In this document: positions 22,831-27,639 of the stretch, one piece after another
Layout: each line of letters starts with the position of its first letter
How positions within the stretch are numbered: position 1 is the stretch's first letter
The notes under the pieces: generated by a model
Told to the model about the DNA's origin: nothing
Seen by the model: only the letters and a program-made list of their open reading frames with translations
Databases searched by the model: none
Source of the DNA: an uncultured Collinsella sp.
GTDB taxonomy: Bacteria > Actinomycetota > Coriobacteriia > Coriobacteriales > Coriobacteriaceae
Assembly (NCBI GenBank): GCA_900751755.1
Contig: CAADSP010000004.1
Coordinates: forward strand, 1-27,639
Length of the DNA: 27,639 nucleotides
Direction: 5' to 3'
Position numbers and translations under genes: made by a program

Positions 22831-24171
22831 GTGAAGTCCCTCACCTCTTTTGCAAAGCGCTCAGCCCAGCTTGCCGCCGGCTTTGTCTGCGCTATCGCCC
22901 TTGCCGCTGGCGCGCCCACCGTCGCCGGCGCCCAAGTGCTCACGACCGACAATGTTTGCGGCAAAACCGCCGATGCGCGCAGCATCACGGCCGAAAACCT
23001 GCCCGATATCGATGCGACCAATGCTCTCGTCATGGGCAAAGACGGCACCGTCTACTATGGGCGCGACGCCGATGAGCAGGTCAAGATTGCCTCGATCACC
23101 AAGGTCATGACCGCAATCCTAACCGTCGAGAATTGCAAGATGGACGAGAAGGTCACGGTGAGCAACGCCGCAGCCACCGTGGGTAATTCGACCGCCGGCT
23201 TGCTCGAAGGCGACGAGCTTACCGTGGAGCAGGCGCTGCGCGGCCTGATGATTCCCTCGGGCAACGACGCCGCCATCGTGCTCGCCGAATATGTGGGCAA
23301 GAAGATCGACCCTAAGACCAAAGACGCCGAGGCCACATTTGTGAAGGCCATGAACGAGCGCGCTAAGAAGCTCGGCTGCACCGGTACGCTTTTTGAAAAC
23401 CCGCATGGTCTGGACTTTGATGAGTGGGCTGGCGATATGCACTCAACCGCACACGACGTAGCGCTGATGATGCAGGAGGCCATGAAAAACGACACGATCC
23501 GCGAGGTCGTAGCGAGCGAGGATTCCTGGATCGAGGTCACGGGCGCCGACGGCGCCGACCATTCGCATTCCATGGACACGCATAACTATTTGCTGGGCCA
23601 AGATGGCAACATCGGCGGCAAGACCGGCACCACCGACGACGCGGGCTATTGCTTTACGAGCGCCTACAACCGCGACGGCGACGAGATCTACACCGTTATT
23701 TTGAACTCCACCACCACCGATCAGCGCTTTACCGATACCGCCACCCTTGCCAACTGGTACTACGGCCACAAGGTGACGGTCGCAATCGCCAACACGCAGG
23801 AAAAGACCGCCAACGGCAACCCGCTTATGGCGCGCGTTGGCCAAACCGACTGGACGGATAAGACAATCGACGCCACACTCGCCGATCCTACGGCGCAAGC
23901 GACCGTGTTTTCCCTTGCCGGCGAGGTGACCGAAAAGGTTAGCTACGACGATCTTTCGGGCACGGTGCATGTGGGCGACAAGGTGGGCAGCGTTACGCTC
24001 AAGCAGGACGGCACCAAGATCGCCGTCATGGACCTGGTTGCCGACGAGGAAGGGGCAGGGCCGAATCCCATTGAGTGGCTCCTTGTGAAGCTCGACCGCC
24101 TGGGCCGCCGCATCGACAACCGCCCACTCACGGCAGAAAGCGAGACCGTCGCCAAGGCGCCCGAGATGTAA
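22831..24171 (+). CDS. serine-type D-alanyl-D-alanine carboxypeptidase (DacA-like)
   Basis: A penicillin-binding protein of peptidase family S11 that removes the terminal D-Ala from peptidoglycan stem peptides outside the membrane. 446 residues from GTG 22831. The N-terminus is a typical signal peptide (KSLTSFAKRSAQL, hydrophobic core, AGA-Q cleavage near 34). Catalytic motifs: S88-I-T-K91, S143-G-N145 and K264-T-G266. A beta-rich C-terminal domain (about 330-410) follows. The final 35 residues (PIEWLLVKLDRLGRRID...) could be an amphipathic membrane anchor as in PBP5. The alternative ATG 22762 would put a TATACT promoter inside the gene and a charged stretch before the signal, so I reject it. 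It is the only substantial plus-strand gene here, divergent from VanR/S-like genes and closed by a strong terminator. Confidence 0.93.
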   Translation: MKSLTSFAKRSAQLAAGFVCAIALAAGAPTVAGAQVLTTDNVCGKTADARSITAENLPDIDATNALVMGKDGTVYYGRDADEQVKIASITKVMTAILTVENCKMDEKVTVSNAAATVGNSTAGLLEGDELTVEQALRGLMIPSGNDAAIVLAEYVGKKIDPKTKDAEATFVKAMNERAKKLGCTGTLFENPHGLDFDEWAGDMHSTAHDVALMMQEAMKNDTIREVVASEDSWIEVTGADGADHSHSMDTHNYLLGQDGNIGGKTGTTDDAGYCFTSAYNRDGDEIYTVILNSTTTDQRFTDTATLANWYYGHKVTVAIANTQEKTANGNPLMARVGQTDWTDKTIDATLADPTAQATVFSLAGEVTEKVSYDDLSGTVHVGDKVGSVTLKQDGTKIAVMDLVADEEGAGPNPIEWLLVKLDRLGRRIDNRPLTAESETVAKAPEM

Positions 24172-24199
24172 GATCGAAGAACAATACACTCGCTGAAAG

Positions 24200-24228
24200 G
24201 AGGCGTCCAACGGGGCGCCTCATTTTTT
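24200..24228 (+). terminator. intrinsic terminator of the carboxypeptidase gene
   Basis: GAGGCG, a ten-base loop and CGCCTC are followed by ATTTTTT, 28 bases past the stop codon. Confidence 0.88.
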
Positions 24229-24230
24229 GA

Positions 24231-24253
24231 GGGTTCGAATCCCCAGCGCCCTT
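24231..24253 (+). pseudogene. fragment of a tRNA 3' end (T-arm)
   Basis: GGGTTCGAATCCCCAGC (24231-24247) is the exact reverse complement of 24313-24329, the T-arm of the neighbouring tRNA-Ser. The fragment reads on the plus strand and continues into GCCC, like an acceptor stem. No D-arm or anticodon arm precedes it, because the carboxypeptidase terminator is directly upstream. It is a remnant or an inverted partial copy. Confidence 0.55.
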
Positions 24254-24261
24254 TCTCGATA

Positions 24262-24289
24262 ATAAAAAAGGGCCCCCGATGGGACCCTT
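24262..24289 (-). terminator. intrinsic terminator of tRNA-Ser
   Basis: Minus-strand RNA forms a 9-bp stem (AAGGGTCCC with GGGGCCCTT, one U-G) with an ATCG loop followed by TTTTATTATC, 15 bases past the tRNA CCA. Confidence 0.9.
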
Positions 24290-24303
24290 CTTTAAAGTTA
24301 AAC

Positions 24304-24394
24304 TGGCGGAGAGCTGGGGATTCGAACCCCAGATGCCCTTTTGGGGCATACTCGCTTAGCAGGCGAGCACCTTCGGCCTCTCGGTCAGCTCTCC
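24304..24394 (-). tRNA. tRNA-Ser (anticodon GCU)
   Basis: A 91-base gene with encoded CCA. Acceptor GGAGAGC pairs with GCTCTCC. The anticodon stem CTCGC/GCGAG holds the loop CTGCTAA, so the anticodon is GCU, reading AGC/AGU codons. A long variable arm (TATGCCCC-AAAA-GGGGCAT type) marks a class II tRNA. The T-arm is CTGGGGTTCGAATCCCCAG. A weak TATAGA lies 12 bases upstream (24406-24411), and a terminator follows at 24262-24289. Confidence 0.97.
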
Positions 24395-24425
24395 GTAACA
24401 GCCGTTCTATAGTAACCAAACAGCC

Positions 24426-24467
24426 AAGGATGGGCAAGAGGAAATTTTCTAATTGCCTAGCATCCTT
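24426..24467 (-). terminator. hairpin between the 813-residue gene and tRNA-Ser
   Basis: AAGGATG-GGCAA pairs with TTGCC-TAG-CATCCTT, a 12-bp stem with a three-base bulge, 19 bases past the stop of the unknown gene. No T-run follows, so it may be a weak or factor-dependent terminator. Confidence 0.4.
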
Positions 24468-24486
24468 TCCTCCTTGGAGGCTTCGC

Positions 24487-26928
24487 CTACCCCAGCGAGC
24501 GGTTGAGGGAGCCGAGCTCGTCGTTGCCCATGGTGCGCCACATTTGGAAGATGCAACCGCGTGCCAGGAAAAAGAAGCCGTTGTCGACCAGTTGAACAGC
24601 GGCATCTGCCAGCTGATTCGTCACGGCGGACACTGGCGGCAGCTCGAGTCCAGCCTTGCGAATGGTCTCGACCGCTTCCTCGAACGTCGGAGGCTCGCTG
24701 ACGCCCATCTCGTTCATAAGGCCCTGCATTTCTTCCAGCGCGCTGCTGCCCGACTCCTCGCCGCGTGGCACCAGACGGTAACAAGCCAGCGCAAGGTCGA
24801 GCTGATCGCAATTCCAATAGGCAAACGCCAGGCGATAGAACAGGTAGCCGATTGCAGAGCGATCGCTGGCAATACGTAGGCCGTGGCGCGCCACCTCGAT
24901 AATCTCGTCAAAGCGCTCCAGACGCGCAAGAACGTTGATGAGCGCAAAGTGCGATTGCATGGACGAGCGAGCCAGATCGTAAAGATGGCGCACCTCGGGC
25001 AGCGCTCGTTCAAAGTCCTCTTGCTCGACGTAAAAGCTGCAGATCTCGTGCTGGGCAAAGTACAGTGCATCGGGCGCACGAAGGATTCGCACAGAGCGGT
25101 CTTCTTCCAACACCGGTAGCACCATGCGCACCAGCTGGTTATCGCAAAACTGCGTTTGAACCGGACCTGTCGCCAAAAGCTCGGCAACGGCGCACTTAGC
25201 CTCCAACTCCTCAACAAGACGGGAAAAGCCTTCGAAAGCACCTGTACGGTCGACTTTTGCCTGCTCGCGCAATTCAACAACACGCGCCACGTATGGGTCG
25301 TCGTCCTCTTCCATGACCTCCAACTCGTCAGCCGTATCGGCAAGCAGCAAATCGCGCAGCGCCGGCGGAAGTGTGCGATGGTCATCACGCGGACGAGCAT
25401 GAACCTCCGCAGGTTCAATCGTCTCCGGAGCAGTTGACTCATACGCCTCAAGTACACGCTTGCACGGCATATCGTCCATGTCCATGCTCTCAAGATCCTT
25501 GGCGACAGGCACGCAATCGGCCAGATAGGCCGCGCGCCCAAAGAAATACGTTGCGACAACGCGCTCGCCCTGCTCACTGTCGGGAGCAGCAATCTGCACA
25601 TAGCAGCGCGTGATGCAGGTGCCCGCGGCAAAACACGCTGCCGCAAGCGTGAGTGCCACGCGCGCATCGTGTTCCGCGGCCCAGACCGCACGCGTGTCCT
25701 CGTCCAGCTCGCGCCAGGCGTCATCTTGAGCGTCGTATTCACGTTGCGGCATGGCATCCACGACAGACTGCCCAAACCGAACGAGCATAATCCCCTCGGC
25801 AACGTTTGCCCGATAGGTATAGTCGAGCCGTGTGACAACGTTAAGTGCCTCGACGATACGCGCGAAGCGGGTACGCACATCCCACTCACCGCCCGGCTGG
25901 CAAGCCACCGTACCCGGTTTGCCCCACGGGTTATCGCTCGAGGCCGTATCGAGCAGTCGGGGAACATCGTTGGTCGTCTTGGCGATATGCCACGAATCAA
26001 AGAGCGCGCAGCCCTCAAGGCTCGGCGAGGATGCCGCAGGGACCAATCCGGCCCCGATGCGCTCAAGGATGCCGGAGAGGCGGTTGAGACGGCACTCGAT
26101 GGCAAGCAGCATGTCAATCTCGTCCTGGTCCAGCAAGCTACGATCAAAATTGAGATAAAACAGCTTTGACCGGTCGATGCGCGCCAGGCTCATTTCGGAC
26201 TTGGCGGCAATGGTGCGCAGACGGGGCAAGTCAATTTCGCTCATAAGGGTGGCGGCATAGCGCTCGATACCGCTCGGATTCTCGGCATGGTCAACGCGGT
26301 AAAGCAGCGTCTCGATAGCATCGGGGAGCGGTGACGTGTTAAAGCCCAAAAACACCTCGACCGGCTCGGGCAACTTTACGAGCTTGATCTTGTCGACAAC
26401 GTTTTGCATGTCCGCATCGAGACCGTCGACGCCCGCCGTGTTCGCAATAGCGCTTTCGGAGTTGGCAAATATCACGTAGCGCAGGAACATCGACGCCATG
26501 AACTCGCCGTAAGGAAGGGAGCGGGCCGAATTCCATGTCTCGTGGTCGGACTGTTCACGCATGGGACCTTCGGGAGAGCCGATGACTCGCGCCCGGGAGC
26601 GCATCGTCCCATCGGTACCCCTGACTGCAATCTCACCGATGTTGGAATCGGACTCGTCAAGAATCAGCTGCATGTCGGGATCGTCGGGCAGCGATACTTC
26701 GTTAACGGGACGGTCCATCTTATAGACCTCACCCGAAACGCTCACGTAGCCCAAAAGCGACACATGGCTTTTGCCGACGAATTCGACGACATAGCATGAT
26801 TCATGCGGGTCCTCGCCAAAGAGTTTCCAGACCACGCCATATGAGCGTCCCGCAGGCTGCTCGGGCATCACCGGAAAGCGCTTCTTGGGATCGAGAAACC
26901 TGAGCTTGTATGTCGGACGCTCTGCCAC
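24487..26928 (-). CDS. large cytoplasmic protein of unknown function with TPR-like C-terminus
   Basis: I do not recognise a named family. 813 residues from GTG 26928, about eight bases after AGGGTG. There is no signal peptide or membrane helix. The N-terminal 110 residues look beta-rich (YKLRFLDPKKRFPV, then CYVVEFVGKSHVSLLGYVSV). The middle (about 110-540) is mixed. An acidic linker MEEDDDPYVARVVEL lies near 560. Residues about 640-740 are helical with TPR-like spacing: ALYFAQHEICSFYVEQEDFERALPEVRHLYDLA, then FALINVLARLERFDEIIEVARHGLRI, then FYRLAFAYWNCDQLDLALACYRLVP. Helix-pair repeats usually mediate protein contacts. It is a single-gene unit between two tRNA loci. A secretion, stress or lineage-specific scaffold role would be speculation. 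Confidence 0.85.
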   Translation of the reverse strand: MAERPTYKLRFLDPKKRFPVMPEQPAGRSYGVVWKLFGEDPHESCYVVEFVGKSHVSLLGYVSVSGEVYKMDRPVNEVSLPDDPDMQLILDESDSNIGEIAVRGTDGTMRSRARVIGSPEGPMREQSDHETWNSARSLPYGEFMASMFLRYVIFANSESAIANTAGVDGLDADMQNVVDKIKLVKLPEPVEVFLGFNTSPLPDAIETLLYRVDHAENPSGIERYAATLMSEIDLPRLRTIAAKSEMSLARIDRSKLFYLNFDRSLLDQDEIDMLLAIECRLNRLSGILERIGAGLVPAASSPSLEGCALFDSWHIAKTTNDVPRLLDTASSDNPWGKPGTVACQPGGEWDVRTRFARIVEALNVVTRLDYTYRANVAEGIMLVRFGQSVVDAMPQREYDAQDDAWRELDEDTRAVWAAEHDARVALTLAAACFAAGTCITRCYVQIAAPDSEQGERVVATYFFGRAAYLADCVPVAKDLESMDMDDMPCKRVLEAYESTAPETIEPAEVHARPRDDHRTLPPALRDLLLADTADELEVMEEDDDPYVARVVELREQAKVDRTGAFEGFSRLVEELEAKCAVAELLATGPVQTQFCDNQLVRMVLPVLEEDRSVRILRAPDALYFAQHEICSFYVEQEDFERALPEVRHLYDLARSSMQSHFALINVLARLERFDEIIEVARHGLRIASDRSAIGYLFYRLAFAYWNCDQLDLALACYRLVPRGEESGSSALEEMQGLMNEMGVSEPPTFEEAVETIRKAGLELPPVSAVTNQLADAAVQLVDNGFFFLARGCIFQMWRTMGNDELGSLNRSLG

Positions 26929-26965
26929 GAAGTATCACCCTGATCGGTCGTTGAGAGAAGGAGTG

Positions 26966-26984
26966 GTCGCGGATGGGCCGCGAC
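26966..26984. promoter_or_regulatory. perfect small hairpin in the leader of the 813-residue gene
   Basis: GTCGCGG-ATGGG-CCGCGAC, 7-bp arms, 38 bases upstream of the GTG start. It could be an operator or a leader structure. The rest of the 26929-27052 stretch has no clear promoter beyond a TAAGAT hexamer. Confidence 0.3.
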
Positions 26985-27052
26985 ACCTACTCGGAATCTT
27001 ACACGAGTCGACAGGAAATCGTCCCTTTGGACAAAAGCACTCAAGCTAGCGC

Positions 27053-27082
27053 AAAAGAAAGCCCCCCGTGGCCGGGAGCTTT
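27053..27082 (-). terminator. tRNA-type terminator, copy 1
   Basis: The minus strand has AAAGCTCCCG-GCCA-CGGGGGGCTTT (one bulged G) followed by CTTTTG. It resembles the terminators at 27242-27272 and 27476-27506 and follows the tRNA remnant at 27092-27110. Confidence 0.7.
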
Positions 27083-27091
27083 AATCTCAAA

Positions 27092-27110
27092 TGGTGCGGC
27101 ATATAGGATT
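27092..27110 (-). pseudogene. tRNA-Arg 3'-end remnant, copy 1
   Basis: Nineteen bases read on the minus strand as AATCCTATATGCCGCACCA: half of the T-arm, the 3' acceptor strand and CCA, differing at one position from the intact tRNA-Arg (27282 onward). The homology stops in the T-loop, where a GC-rich palindromic element begins. Confidence 0.75.
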
Positions 27111-27227
27111 CCGCGCATCCGCTGCGCGGATCCGCACCGGCTTCGCCCGCCTGCCGGCGTGCTCGCCCGCGGGCTAAAAACGCTCCGCGTTTTCTTGGCG
27201 CTCGCGCCTCGACCGAGGTTCGAATCC
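27111..27227. repeat. GC-rich palindromic element joined to a tRNA T-loop, copy A
   Basis: About 117 bases bounded by GGATTC (27106-27111) and GAATCC (27222-27227), packed with small hairpins: ATCCGC-TGC-GCGGAT, the palindrome GCGGATCCGC, AAAACGC-TCC-GCGTTTT and GGCGC-TC-GCGCC. There is no convincing gene; an open minus frame runs through it and through the intact tRNA, so it is not coding. It matches the right-edge copy in 64 of the 68 bases compared (tRNA end included). It fills most of the gap between the 813-residue gene and tRNA-Arg. Confidence 0.75.
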
Positions 27228-27241
27228 ATGCGGTGCCGGCG

Positions 27242-27272
27242 TAAAAGAAAAGCCCCCGTTGCCGGAGGCTTT
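27242..27272 (-). terminator. intrinsic terminator of tRNA-Arg (copy 2)
   Basis: Minus-strand RNA has a 10-bp stem (AAAGCCTCCG with CGGGGGCTTT, one U-G) with a GCAA tetraloop, then TTCTTTTA, nine bases past the CCA. Confidence 0.9.
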
Positions 27273-27281
27273 AAGTTCGAT

Positions 27282-27358
27282 TGGTGCGGCGTATAGGATT
27301 CGAACCTATGACGTTCTGATTCGTAGTCAGACCCTCTATCCAGCTGAGGTAACGCCGC
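27282..27358 (-). tRNA. tRNA-Arg (anticodon ACG)
   Basis: A 77-base gene with encoded CCA. Acceptor GCGGCGT pairs with ACGCCGC. The anticodon stem TCTGA/TCAGA holds CTACGAA, so the anticodon is ACG, normally edited to ICG to read CGU, CGC and CGA. The T-arm is TAGGTTCGAATCCTA. A good promoter (27371-27399) and a terminator (27242-27272) flank it. Confidence 0.97.
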
Positions 27359-27370
27359 GACTTGTTGATT

Positions 27371-27399
27371 ATTATGCACATCGACTGAATAAAGGTCAA
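27371..27399 (-). promoter_or_regulatory. promoter of tRNA-Arg
   Basis: TTGACC (27394-27399), a 17-bp spacer and CATAAT (27371-27376) on the minus strand, placing the start about six bases before the mature tRNA. AT-rich sequence upstream could act as an UP element. Confidence 0.8.
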
Positions 27400-27475
27400 G
27401 CATTTTTCGAAAAAAGTTATTGAATTTGATTTTTACTCATTTTGACCACTTGATGCGATCTTCGACGCATCGCGA

Positions 27476-27506
27476 TATAAGAAAAGCCTCCGTTACCGGA
27501 GGCTTT
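27476..27506 (-). terminator. tRNA-type terminator, copy 3
   Basis: A perfect 10-bp stem (AAAGCCTCCG with CGGAGGCTTT) with a GTAA loop, followed by TTCTTAT. It is nearly the same as 27242-27272 but follows only a tRNA 3'-end remnant. Confidence 0.85.
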
Positions 27507-27515
27507 AAGTTCGAT

Positions 27516-27534
27516 TGGTGCGGTGTATAGGATT
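27516..27534 (-). pseudogene. tRNA-Arg 3'-end remnant, copy 3
   Basis: Nineteen bases matching the tRNA-Arg T-arm 3' half, acceptor and CCA except one position. Terminator, spacer and remnant together (27477-27534) match 27243-27300 at about 54 of 58 positions, then diverge abruptly after GGATTC in the T-loop. Confidence 0.78.
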
Positions 27535-27639
27535 CCGCGCATCCGCTGCGCGGATCCGCACCGGCTTCGCCCGCCCGTCGGCGGGCTCCCCCCCCCCCCA
27601 CAAAACCCCCGCGCCTTTTTGGCGCCCCCGCCCCGCCAC
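27535..27639. repeat. GC-rich palindromic element, copy B (damaged at window end)
   Basis: Begins as copy A does (CCGCGCATCCGCTGCGCGG onward) and stays nearly identical to about 27584. After that the same pattern can still be followed but with many bases read as C, consistent with poor sequence at a contig end. Confidence 0.65.

Noticed and set aside
20673..24171. A glycopeptide-resistance (van) cluster
   Set aside because: Only VanR/S-like regulators and a serine D,D-carboxypeptidase are present; there is no ligase, dehydrogenase or VanX dipeptidase.
24449..24480. CCTCC/GGAGG pairing past the 813-residue gene as a terminator stem
   Set aside because: The loop would be only two to four bases and there is no T-run; the hairpin at 24426-24467 is the better candidate.
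23943..24605. A minus-strand frame spanning the carboxypeptidase end, tRNA-Ser and the 813-residue gene
   Set aside because: It crosses a tRNA gene and two terminators, so it cannot be a real coding region.
27041..27403. A 120-codon minus-strand frame through tRNA-Arg and the palindromic element
   Set aside because: It includes the whole tRNA, its terminator and a structured repeat. Such frames are often annotated as hypothetical proteins but there is no support here.

Overview
The window looks like a piece of chromosome from a Collinsella-like member of the Coriobacteriia (Actinomycetota). The basis is the GC-rich coding sequence, tRNA genes with encoded CCA, the paired YhgE/Pip proteins and the style of the intergenic repeats. 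This is recognition from memory, not a database match. Both ends look like contig ends: the outward-reading strand becomes C-rich and garbled over the last 50 or so bases on each side. Almost everything is on the minus strand; the only sizeable plus-strand gene is a D,D-carboxypeptidase.

Reading left to right. At 1-4100 are ppc (cut by the left edge) and hisS, followed by a cluster of long hairpin repeats. At 4098-5852 are an M20 amidohydrolase and a truncated MFS transporter that ends inside one of those repeats. At 5969-6952 is an EamA/DMT exporter. At 7154-12169 are two adjoining YhgE/Pip membrane proteins. A second repeat of the hairpin family lies at 12318-12415. At 12446-14470 is htpG, with a terminator-like hairpin in its leader. 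At 14673-17277 are a GNAT acetyltransferase and a compact CpsC/CpsD/CpsB (Wzz, tyrosine kinase, PHP phosphatase) cluster. At 17473-20569 is a phosphate block: pstB, a PhoB/PhoP-type regulator and a PhoR-type kinase. At 20673-22633 is a VanR/VanS-like pair, divergent from a D-alanyl-D-alanine carboxypeptidase at 22831-24171. At 24304-24394 is tRNA-Ser(GCU). At 24487-26928 is an 813-residue protein of unknown function. At 27053-27639 is tRNA-Arg(ACG), flanked on both sides by truncated tRNA 3' ends, near-identical terminators and a GC-rich palindromic element.

Several genes share an envelope and signalling theme. One two-component system is linked to phosphate uptake, with three 11-bp-spaced half sites upstream of pstB. 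Another is linked by position to peptidoglycan trimming. The Cps module is linked to polymer chain-length control. The rest is housekeeping (PEP carboxylase, HisRS, Hsp90).

The parts most worth a second look are the non-coding elements. One is a box (GGGGACGGAGGAA then TCA) that at two unrelated loci is followed closely by a near-perfect hairpin with arms of about 25 bp. The other is a palindromic element of about 115 bp that joins tRNA-Arg 3' ends exactly at the T-loop.
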